Below are positions 34,459 through 42,418 of a DNA stretch of 64,000 bases, in pieces (position 1 is the stretch's first letter; the number at the start of each line of letters is the position of its first letter). The notes below the pieces were generated by a model. It worked only from the letters and a program-made list of their open reading frames with translations, was not told the origin of the DNA and did no database searches. The DNA is from Paenibacillus_G elgii_A (GTDB lineage Bacteria > Bacillota > Bacilli > Paenibacillales > NBRC-103111). Made by a program: the position numbers and the translations under genes. The stretch covers positions 85,734-149,733 of the forward strand of contig JBHJMN010000010.1 of assembly GCA_042219835.1 (NCBI GenBank), written 5' to 3'.

Positions 34459-35397
34459 CTAGCTATCCTCCCCTGCTTCTGACTTCGGAAGCCTCACGGG
34501 AACGGTCAGACCAAAACAAAACTGAACGACCTTCGGATTTTCCGGTAAAACATTTCTCACCACCGTGCCAAAGTAAGGAGGCAGGCTTGACGAGTAAAAA
34601 CAAGATCCTGGCTGAATCATGAGTAACGGACGTTTGAACGGGTGGCGGCCGCCGGGGGCGTTTTCTCCTACTTTCCCGTATTTCGTAGCAATTTTATAAT
34701 ATCCTCTCATCGAATCATGTCGGGAAGGCACACAGTTGGACAAAAGTGCATAACCATTGCTATCTTTACATTCATCCAAATAGGCAAGACTCTCATCAAC
34801 TCGTTCTAAACGAAAAACTCCTTTGCCACTGCTCTTTTTCGCACCGAAGCCGACTTGTCCGATTGCTGTAAGAAGCTCTTCAAACCGTTCCTGATACGAC
34901 GAATCCAAAAACCGTACGTACAAAGAATATACTTGAGTGTATTCTACCTCGATGTCAAAAAGCCCGTTTCGCTCCAGACTCGTTCCAGTTGACCGATCAA
35001 TAATGACGTGAGGCTCCATACGAACGACAGTTGGATTCCCTGCCTCCTCCCAAACAACAGGACGTCCGCTTCGCATCGCGTCAAATTCATTTATTGTCAG
35101 CCATTTGCGGTCTTTTCGCTGTTTGTTTAACTTGACTTCCCGAATCATGTCTTGTTTGCTGTTCTTCCCATATGAGGCAACAGGCGAAGGCATAATTAAT
35201 TTCGGCAGCAGGTCTCCGGGAAAACCGTTGGAAATAACAAAAGGCGGCTGCTCTTCACACTGTTGTATCCACCGGCTCAGTTCACCCTCCCCGTAATGCT
35301 GCAACATTGCCCATGCTAATGTCCCCATCAGCGTATCGCTCTGAAGCGGAGTTACTAATCCCGAACGAAAGTGCAGGCGGTAACGTATCAGTTTCAT
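34459..35397 (-). CDS. csm4: Type III-A RAMP protein Csm4
   Basis: A 312-residue Cas5-like RAMP that caps the crRNA 5' handle and contacts Cas10 in the Csm complex. Visible features are the N-terminal RLHFRSGLVTPLQSDTLMGT (RAMP beta-strand with the conserved SDTL), a glycine-rich loop VGFGAKKSSGKGVF typical of Csm4, and a C-terminal FGLTVPVRL. ATG 35397 overlaps the csm3 stop (ATGA). It is the last cas gene of the operon; the next feature downstream is the array 1 leader, not csm5. Confidence 0.93.
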   Translation of the reverse strand: MKLIRYRLHFRSGLVTPLQSDTLMGTLAWAMLQHYGEGELSRWIQQCEEQPPFVISNGFPGDLLPKLIMPSPVASYGKNSKQDMIREVKLNKQRKDRKWLTINEFDAMRSGRPVVWEEAGNPTVVRMEPHVIIDRSTGTSLERNGLFDIEVEYTQVYSLYVRFLDSSYQERFEELLTAIGQVGFGAKKSSGKGVFRLERVDESLAYLDECKDSNGYALLSNCVPSRHDSMRGYYKIATKYGKVGENAPGGRHPFKRPLLMIQPGSCFYSSSLPPYFGTVVRNVLPENPKVVQFCFGLTVPVRLPKSEAGEDS

Positions 35398-36059
35398 TTG
35401 TCGTTCCCGCCAGTATCGTGCCTAAACGAATCCTCAAGCTTGCCGTCAACTGTGACATTGCGGAATTCAATCTGCCCATACCCTCGCCCGCCGGAACTTC
35501 CGAGGTAATCCTGCTGCAACAATTTCATTCCCTCAAGCACAAAATCAACTAACGCTCGTTCGTCATCGAAATCGAATTTACGCAGACTGATCTCAAAATT
35601 AAATTCACTCCCCGCTGGGACCCTTTCTTGCTGGCGTGGCATTTTAGCTCTTCCAGTATTTCTTTCAATAGCGTTTTCCGTCTTAATTTCCGCAAAATGA
35701 ATGCCTGTTTCAAAAAGCGCTTCTTGAAGAATCTCCAGAGATTCATTTGTCAGGGTAGCATCTCGTACCAATACCCTCGTCGGAGCTTTAGTCGGTCCGA
35801 ATGAACCAAAAAATTCGCATACCTTACAAGTGCCGCAGCGGCAAGGATCTTTCGTAATTGGAGAATATTTATACTCAAGCAATGATCTCATCTTACCTTT
35901 CAGTGAAGAGCCAGGAATGTAAGGATGTTTGGTTAAGGGATGACGAATAATGTTATTGTCTATTCCCCCGATTTCCAACTGTTCCTTCGAACCACCAATA
36001 CGCAAGCCGCTCAGGCAATGAATTACTCCGCGGATCAAAATATGCTTCTCCATCTTCAT
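35394..36059 (-). CDS. csm3: Type III-A backbone RAMP protein Csm3
   Basis: A 221-residue Cas7-like RAMP that multimerises along the crRNA and cuts target RNA every six nucleotides. IGGIDNNIIRHP carries the catalytic Asp (Asp34 here), followed by PYIPGSSLKGKMRSLLEY, the CRCGTCKVCEFFGS zinc-binding cysteines, ERNTGRAKMPRQQERVPAG and the Gly-rich SSGGRGYGQI. All expected features are intact, so target RNA cleavage should be possible. It lies 5 bp after csm2 and overlaps csm4. Confidence 0.96.
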   Translation of the reverse strand: MKMEKHILIRGVIHCLSGLRIGGSKEQLEIGGIDNNIIRHPLTKHPYIPGSSLKGKMRSLLEYKYSPITKDPCRCGTCKVCEFFGSFGPTKAPTRVLVRDATLTNESLEILQEALFETGIHFAEIKTENAIERNTGRAKMPRQQERVPAGSEFNFEISLRKFDFDDERALVDFVLEGMKLLQQDYLGSSGGRGYGQIEFRNVTVDGKLEDSFRHDTGGNDK

Positions 36060-36064
36060 TTTAG

Positions 36065-36511
36065 TTACCTCCTCGTCGGTTTGTCCGGTCTACGGTTACC
36101 TGAATTTCCATGGGATCTTTGCCCCCCGCCTTCCGTATTAGGAGAGAAAGCAACAACGCTCTGAAAATGCTGGAAAAACCCGAGCAGTCCTTTCTCTGAC
36201 TCGGTGGCGAGGCGAACATTCTTCTGTATAAAGGCCTCAAAAGCTGACGGTACAACTCCTCTTTTCACTGCATAAGCGACGTCTGCCTCAAGCTTGTCGA
36301 TTTGCGGACGCACCATATCAAAATTTCCCAATGTACGAAATTTATTTGTAACTCCGAGTACCTTGCTATAAAATCGACGCATTGAAGCGCTTGTCAAACC
36401 TCTCTCCGCCAGCATACCAGCCACTTGCTTTGCATGTTCGACGATAATTTCCCTGCGCAGGTACCCCTTTTCGTCATAATACCCGTCTACCAAATAACGT
36501 TCCGGCCACAT
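36065..36511 (-). CDS. csm2: Type III-A small subunit Csm2
   Basis: A 148-residue helical Cas11-like subunit that lines the inner filament of the Csm complex. Matching features are the central LTSASMRRFYSKVLGV, the DMVRPQIDKLEADVAYAVKR helix with its basic face, and FEAFIQKNV. The C-terminus carries an extra Gly/Asn/Arg-rich tail. Its start abuts the cas10 stop. Confidence 0.92.
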   Translation of the reverse strand: MWPERYLVDGYYDEKGYLRREIIVEHAKQVAGMLAERGLTSASMRRFYSKVLGVTNKFRTLGNFDMVRPQIDKLEADVAYAVKRGVVPSAFEAFIQKNVRLATESEKGLLGFFQHFQSVVAFSPNTEGGGQRSHGNSGNRRPDKPTRR

Positions 36512-38794
36512 TTACATCTCTCCCTTTCCGATGACGTCATTTAAACGATACAATCTGCTCATCTGGATTAAAGGTCTTAGCGTTAATAAAGGATGATCTT
36601 CCTGTATTGTGAGAAAACGCTGGGCCCAAATTCTAACCTCTTTATCCTTCTCGTCGGACAAATTGCGCGCAATATCATAGGCGAGCTTCGGGTAAAACCG
36701 CAGCCCTTGGGTGTCCCCAGCCTCATAAGTCCGATACATCTCCGCATAATCCAACAAACGGTAGAGAAACGCCGAGGTAACCTGCTTTTGCTCCCACATC
36801 GCAGCCAGACGTTTCGCCTCTTCGCAAAAATCAACAAACTGTTCCCAGTTCATGGCCTGCTGCAAGACAGACACTTGATTGCGGCCCTCCGGTCGGGTCC
36901 GGCTTGGGCTTTCCTTAGCCCGATCCAACTCTTCCTCCGCAACTACCGCCTGCCTGGCCACTGGTTGATGCGACTTGCAAAACGTGATCCCGGCGGATAG
37001 CGTTAAATTCGGGTTATCTCCGACAAACTCTCGGAATCGCAGATGAAGCTCTTGAGCCAAACGAACGATCTCATCCCAAGCCCCGATTAGAAGCAGATCG
37101 TCTCCGCCTGAAAAAACCGTGTATACCCTGTGGTATTTTTCGGAGATGATCCTGTGTACCCAACCTGAAAAAAATAAATCCAGCATTTTGCTAAGCACCG
37201 CAATTTGTTGAAGCTGGACTGCCTGACCATCCCTATTTAAGCCGAACACGAAAACACTGCCTAAATAATCGACATCCGCCTTGAGGTAAGCAAGCTGCTT
37301 GGCCCCGATTGCGGATTCCGCAATGCATTCAAACTGCAAAGGAGCGCCCGGTCTGACCGGATCTTGAGCATCGTCTTTAGCAAGACAGTGCGGGCAACCG
37401 TTCTCGTCTGCTACAGGAATATAGTTTGCGGCGTATTTCGTTACCATCGGTAGACGGTCATCCGTATCCACGGCCGGACTATTCAACCGGTATACCAAAT
37501 AAATACTGTCCTCGTAGGCCGGAGGAGACTCCACGGCCTCTACGCTATATCCGTCTACAACGGGAAGGCCGCGCTGTGAAGGATAGCGATATACAAAATA
37601 ACGCGCTCGAACCAGCTTCTGTCCCATTTCCTCATCGAACCGGCAGTGCTTACATAGCTCCCCCTCGTCTACCGCGAATTTCTTGCAAACCGAGCATCGG
37701 CGGCCCGTCTCCTGCTGCTGAACAAGCCAATTGTTCGTATCCCAATGTTCCCCAGTAGTCAACCCTTGGAGAAGCGGATTCATCTTGCGTTGGCGCAGCG
37801 TAAGGTTCAATCGTTCCATAATCTTGTCCATATGGGTCAAGTCATCCGCAACAATGACCTCGCCAGCCAGATTACAAGTGATTTCTCCGTGGTATTGTTC
37901 CAGAAACCAGCGGTCCAATTCTTTTTGGAGACGCTCCAGTTCTTGAAGCGTAGCTGTCCCGCCCGGAAGTAAGATATAAAACTTGCCTCCCGAAGACATC
38001 ACAATATTCGAAAGCGGCAAACCGAAACGATGAACGATCCGATGGGAAATAATGTCTGATAGCGCGCTAAGAAAGAACGAACGGGCCCGCAGACGCTTCG
38101 CTACACTTCCTGCCCCTGTCTGGGCAATATCGAAAATATATTTTTGAATACCGGACAGATCACCGACAACTAGCGTCATCTGTCCCGAATCTTCCATTCT
38201 TTCGCTGATTAACGCCGCGGCCAAAGCCCCAAGCATACTGCATTGTTCCGAGACGGGCACGTATTGATGGGACGATTTAGATCCGGATGCTATGCACCAG
38301 GCATAATGCTCTACCGTATTCTTTAATTTCGTGAAAAACGCTTCAAACGATAAGTCCTCCCGTTTCCAAAGCCGGTTCAAGGAACCCACAAACTTCTGAA
38401 TGTACGCCTGAGGATCGGCCGAAAGCTCCGCTTGCTCCTCCTTCGGAAAAATAGCGCGCTCGCTCAATTCCGCGAAGTCATAGACAGCTTGCCGCTCATA
38501 ACGCCGCTCCAGTTCGATATAGCAAAAAACGGAAGATAATCTTCTCAGCGAGTCCGCATCGTTTTCGGGCATGATGTCTAGGATGGCAAGAGCTTTACGA
38601 ATGGATGATAGGCTCGCCTGATCCTCGCGTCCCTGTTGTAACTGTTCAAGGATCTGAAGTACTTTTTCTCCTTGGACTGCCTTTTGCTGTTGACGAATGC
38701 ACTCCATATGAGCTTCAAAATCAGAAGCGGGCAGAGAATGTCTTAATGTATGATATAGCAGATAATAATACGAAGCGACTATGGTTCCTTTCAT
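36512..38794 (-). CDS. cas10: Cas10/Csm1 with intact GGDD cyclase motif but no recognisable HD domain
   Basis: A 760-residue large subunit. Palm 1 begins at GDLSGIQKYIF (about 211-221); zinc ribbon CSVC...CKHC (367-384); Palm 2 has AYLKADVDYLGSV and the cyclase motif FSGGDDLLLIG (GGDD at about 563-566); the C-terminal D4 helical domain follows. GGDD makes cyclic oligoadenylates on target RNA binding. The first 200 residues, where Csm1 normally has an HD nuclease with HDIGK-type motifs, contain no His-Asp pair of that kind; single-stranded DNase activity is therefore probably absent. ATG 38794 overlaps the csm6 stop. Confidence 0.95.
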   Translation of the reverse strand: MKGTIVASYYYLLYHTLRHSLPASDFEAHMECIRQQQKAVQGEKVLQILEQLQQGREDQASLSSIRKALAILDIMPENDADSLRRLSSVFCYIELERRYERQAVYDFAELSERAIFPKEEQAELSADPQAYIQKFVGSLNRLWKREDLSFEAFFTKLKNTVEHYAWCIASGSKSSHQYVPVSEQCSMLGALAAALISERMEDSGQMTLVVGDLSGIQKYIFDIAQTGAGSVAKRLRARSFFLSALSDIISHRIVHRFGLPLSNIVMSSGGKFYILLPGGTATLQELERLQKELDRWFLEQYHGEITCNLAGEVIVADDLTHMDKIMERLNLTLRQRKMNPLLQGLTTGEHWDTNNWLVQQQETGRRCSVCKKFAVDEGELCKHCRFDEEMGQKLVRARYFVYRYPSQRGLPVVDGYSVEAVESPPAYEDSIYLVYRLNSPAVDTDDRLPMVTKYAANYIPVADENGCPHCLAKDDAQDPVRPGAPLQFECIAESAIGAKQLAYLKADVDYLGSVFVFGLNRDGQAVQLQQIAVLSKMLDLFFSGWVHRIISEKYHRVYTVFSGGDDLLLIGAWDEIVRLAQELHLRFREFVGDNPNLTLSAGITFCKSHQPVARQAVVAEEELDRAKESPSRTRPEGRNQVSVLQQAMNWEQFVDFCEEAKRLAAMWEQKQVTSAFLYRLLDYAEMYRTYEAGDTQGLRFYPKLAYDIARNLSDEKDKEVRIWAQRFLTIQEDHPLLTLRPLIQMSRLYRLNDVIGKGEM

Positions 38795-40314
38795 TGTATT
38801 TTTTCACCTCCTTGTTCCCTATACATTTCACGAGACATTACGCGCTGGTGAAGCCGGTGACGGAGCCAATGAAGGAACCCGTCATGAATTTCAGTGAGCG
38901 GATTCTCTTTTAGCTGACAATGAAACTCCTTGTGCAGCAACCCCTTAAGCTCGTTTTTCCAGTTGGCCGGGCTGAATGTGTCCGTTATCATTTCTTTGGT
39001 CAAGCCCCCGAAACGGTGTATCAGCTTGTTACGTTCTTCATAAATATGATCCAGCTTGTGTGCGAGCGGACTATTCTCGCCAAGCAAGCTGTCCGGTTCC
39101 AGAGCGGAAACGATCTTCTCATAGGTGTGGCGTGTTGGATATCTTCTTTTTCCACATATAAAATCATCTGTTCGAAGTGAATCCACACCATGAATCGTCG
39201 CCCACGAACGAATGGCTTCCCTCAACTGATCGGAACTATGTTCATTTGGCGCTGTTCCAATCCCATCTATTGCTTTGAGACGAAGCATATTCTCGTATAA
39301 ACTCATGAACATGGTAACCCAGTCGTTATATTGCTCAAGAGCATAATAGTTTTCAAGCTTCCAGTATTGCTCTTCGAGCAGCCTCCTGATCTCCGGTTTG
39401 CGAAGCTTTTCCTGCACCTGCTTCTCGTTGAGCTTGATTCCGTTCATCAAATTCTGCGTATCAACGAAGCATTTATTGAAAAATGCTTCTTTTTTAAAGT
39501 CAGCGTTCGTTATACGGTTCAACTTTTGTACAGCCTTATCGTACTGCAAATTTTTACGCAAGAGCAGCGCATCAAGAAAATGGACCTCGGTCACATCCTT
39601 TTCTTGAAGCAGCTTGAAGCTTTCCAGCAGCTTCTTGATTTGACCGTAATGATGCCCTTCGAACAATTCCCGGAAGTTATACAGAAGCTCGTCGACAGAC
39701 AAATAAGTGTCTACCTCAATCTCCACCGCGGGCGGCTGCGGATCTCCATCTCTGGCTGGACGTGGAGAATAAATAAAATGTTTATTGTGACGAAGCTCTA
39801 TCTCAGCATTAACAGCATGAAATAGCCCGAAATTACACGCCGGTGTTCCTCCCGTCACTGAAACATAAAACGGTTGGTTTGAATTCACATTTTGTTCGGT
39901 TAGTTGATGCAGAACTTGCTTCATCACCTGCCGGTAATACAGAAACATCTGGTCATAGGAATAGGGGGCTTTGTGAATGGGATACCCCAAAAGCATCGGA
40001 TTATGGCTTTCGAACAACTTCTGTTGGGCTATCGATAAGCGAATACTTTCAAAATCCTTGTGGGTATCCGAGCTGCGGAAGTCTAAACCTTTCTGCTCTG
40101 TATAAAACAGAATTAGGCATTCCAGTTCTTCTTTTTTGGACCTGAGAAATTTATCGATCGACCACAAAATTGGAAATTTGGGCTGAAAGACATTCGTTTG
40201 ATCCTGGAGATCTTCGTGCATAAGATTGATCGCATTCAGGCGTTCCGTCTCTTTTATTCGAGCACTGTCTTTTTGTATATCCGAAGTTCCGATATTGGCC
40301 AGTACGATCGCCAT
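38791..40314 (-). CDS. csm6: CARF-HEPN ancillary ribonuclease (Csm6-like)
   Basis: A 507-residue effector. The N-terminal CARF domain (about 1-185) starts MAIVLANIGTSDI and has the ligand-loop motif VSVTGGTPACNFG (151-163), which binds cyclic oligoadenylate. A helical middle follows, then a HEPN domain with catalytic R-x4-H in ERNKLIHRFGG (about residue 430). It should be an RNase switched on by the cyclic oligoadenylate made by Cas10. Its start is separated from cas6 by 162 bp containing a terminator, and it overlaps cas10. Placing csm6 before cas10 is unusual for III-A operons. Confidence 0.9.
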   Translation of the reverse strand: MAIVLANIGTSDIQKDSARIKETERLNAINLMHEDLQDQTNVFQPKFPILWSIDKFLRSKKEELECLILFYTEQKGLDFRSSDTHKDFESIRLSIAQQKLFESHNPMLLGYPIHKAPYSYDQMFLYYRQVMKQVLHQLTEQNVNSNQPFYVSVTGGTPACNFGLFHAVNAEIELRHNKHFIYSPRPARDGDPQPPAVEIEVDTYLSVDELLYNFRELFEGHHYGQIKKLLESFKLLQEKDVTEVHFLDALLLRKNLQYDKAVQKLNRITNADFKKEAFFNKCFVDTQNLMNGIKLNEKQVQEKLRKPEIRRLLEEQYWKLENYYALEQYNDWVTMFMSLYENMLRLKAIDGIGTAPNEHSSDQLREAIRSWATIHGVDSLRTDDFICGKRRYPTRHTYEKIVSALEPDSLLGENSPLAHKLDHIYEERNKLIHRFGGLTKEMITDTFSPANWKNELKGLLHKEFHCQLKENPLTEIHDGFLHWLRHRLHQRVMSREMYREQGGEKIQ

Positions 40315-40430
40315 AGTTCCACCGCCCTATAAAAAAAGTGAAAATGAACCAATACTACTATATTTGACACACAAAATCGTTTTCCTTCCATTCATCCTGA
40401 AAATATTGCCACGTTTTCCTAATAAACGAC

Positions 40431-40459
40431 AAAAATCGCTCATCCCTGTGGATGAACGA
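40431..40459 (-). terminator. Terminator between cas6 and csm6
   Basis: On the minus strand TCGTTCATCC and GGATGAGCGA form a stem with one mismatch and an ACAG loop, then TTTTTG. It would separate cas6 from the csm genes unless read through; no strong promoter was found between it and csm6. Confidence 0.65.
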
Positions 40460-40476
40460 CTTCTTGTTATTATCGT

Positions 40477-41233
40477 TTATTCACTTTTCGTTTCGTTCAA
40501 TTTACGAACCATTGTAAACAAACCCATCCCATTCGAGCACTTAGCCCCGATGCCTACCTGATGAACGATACGAAGCAGTTCCGGATGACCCGTTAATCGA
40601 AAATCGCCCATCCACCCTTTGATAATCGTGCCTTTGAATATAACCGTTTTGGGTCTTAGGCTCCGGGAATCCAACGGTGTTAGCTCTAGGCTCGTTTCCG
40701 GAGCCGGATTACCGTAAATGGCCTCGTACTTTTTGCGGGCATTGTTGGCTATCAGTTCGGAAAATTTTTCTTCTGCCGGTGAGTAATAGTATGTTTTTTT
40801 ACGATTATTTTCGATCAAGGTGCTGTACATCGTTACAGGCGTTATCATTCGGATATGCATGGCGGAGCTTATTTTTTCGTCAACCACTTCGATACCCGCC
40901 ATGGTTACGCGATTTTGGCCGATATACAGTTCCTTTTTGGCAAACAACGTAGTTGCCAATTCGCTAATTAATCGATCATGAGAGCTCGAAAACAGAAACG
41001 ATACCGGCGACGTAAAGACGATCCTGCCATTTTCGAATTTGATGGGCTCCCATTAATTTGGAGAAGCAGAACATGCGAAACTGCCTTTTTTCATATGGAA
41101 ATCCAGTGTTATGGAGCCGATCCCGAAATTCGTCATCCCCGATACAATGATAAATCATACCGTGGAGCAGCTCTTGATGATGAACCGGAACATTTAACTT
41201 TTCTTTGAATTGGAATTTGATTCGTATACGCAC
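40477..41233 (-). pseudogene. cas6: Cas6 endoribonuclease gene with an internal frameshift
   Basis: Cas6 cuts pre-crRNA within repeats. GTG 41233, eight bases after AAGGAGG, opens a frame beginning VRIRIKFQFKEKLNVPVHHQ and running through QFRMFCFSKLMGAH. Near 41041-41044 the family frame moves: the next frame reads KFENGRIVFTSPVSFLFSSS and continues through ATTLFAKKELYIGQ to the C-terminal glycine-rich motif VGIGAKCSNGMGLF. Removing one base at CATC restores a normal protein of about 251 residues. Without correction the first frame stops at 40976. It could be a recent mutation, a sequencing error or, less likely, programmed frameshifting. His in the HQELLHGMIY segment is a candidate catalytic residue. 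Confidence 0.85.
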
Positions 41234-41261
41234 TAAGCTTGCCTCCTTGAGCTTAACCAAA

Positions 41262-42160
41262 CTTCCTATTCCTCGTAGGTAGGTTTAAAACGTTCTCGAT
41301 GCTCTTGCTGGTGACCAGAACGAGTTTTTGTTTCAATTCCTCATAGGTATGTTCAAAACGACATGATCAACCAAACTCGCTGCTTGACAAATCCGGAGTT
41401 TCAATTCCTTATAGGTACGTTCAAAACGTTCTTGTTTCCGACTCTACTGACCCAGCTTGGTCGTTTCAATTCCTCATAGGTACGTTCAAAACTTACCGGA
41501 CGATCCTTTTCTGTGGGTATTCAACCAGCGTTTCAATTCCACATAGGTACGGTCAAAACACAAGTGATGATTTACCCGGCATACGAGGCATAGGCCAGTT
41601 TCAATTCCTCATAGGTACGGTCAAAACTCTATATCCAGGTCGAAGGTTTCTTTTACGATCCACTGTTTCAATTCCTCATAGGTACGGTCAAAACAGGCTC
41701 TTGAGCAGATGCGGAATGTTAAGTCTGTTGAGTTTCAATTCCTCATAGGTACGGTCAAAACTTCATTAGATGCGTTTGTTTCTTTAGTAGCATCTGGTTT
41801 CAATTCCTCATAGGTACGGTCAAAACGGAGGTGGTTTGTTTGCAACTTTCAGCTTTTGGAGCGTTTCAATTCCTCATAGGTACGGTCAAAACTCCGGAGC
41901 GTTCAAAGAGTCTATTTCATCGCTGACCAGGTTTCAATTCCTCATAGGTACGGTCAAAACGCAAGGAAATATATTTTTCCAACATCATCAGCGGAAGTTT
42001 CAATTCCTCATAGGTACGGTCAAAACTTAATACGATTTTTGTCTTGTTGACTTTCTTTTTCTGAGTTTCAATTCCTCATAGGTACGGTCAAAACCGGATT
42101 AGGTGTTTCTTTGAAAAACGTACACTGATGGTTTCAATTCCTCATAGGTACGGTCAAAAC
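41262..42160 (-). CRISPR. CRISPR array 2 (13 repeats plus a degenerate terminal repeat)
   Basis: 30-nt repeats start at 41330, 41398, 41463, 41530, 41598, 41665, 41732, 41797, 41863, 41931, 41997, 42064 and 42131; a degenerate copy spans 41262-41291. Spacers are 35-38 nt. Leader-proximal copies carry TACGGTC, whereas the three far copies carry TACGTTC or TATGTTC. Transcription is on the minus strand from the leader at 42161 and points directly at cas6, whose start is 28 bp beyond the last repeat. Confidence 0.97.
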
Positions 42161-42346
42161 CCGTAAAAACGCCTTCGTTACACCATTCTCGCATATTCAC
42201 AAAACAATCTCACCCACACCAACAGCCAAAATCCCTTTTCCCACGTGGTTATCGTTGTCGTCGACCCCCCGGCTTTTTTGCAGCATTGGAGGTCGACGAC
42301 ACAAATGCACGGTTACAATTATAAAGCCTTGTCCACCTTTTTCCAA
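42161..42346 (-). promoter_or_regulatory. Leader of CRISPR array 2 (and probably the cas6 transcript)
   Basis: TTGGAA (42341-42346) and TATAAT (42318-42323) on the minus strand, 17 bp apart; then the 44-nt hairpin at 42257-42300 and the conserved block starting CCGTAAAAACGCC at 42161. Confidence 0.8.
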
Positions 42347-42418
42347 CCCAATTCACTTACATTCGCTTGTAGTCGTTCCCACCAAGCGCCCATTCGTCTC
42401 CCAAACCCTCACCTAACC

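Noticed and set aside
42161..42418. Possible csm5 or other cas gene upstream of cas6
   Set aside because: Only the leader of array 2 and the 3' side of a transporter ATPase gene are present; no RAMP-like ORF is seen on either strand.
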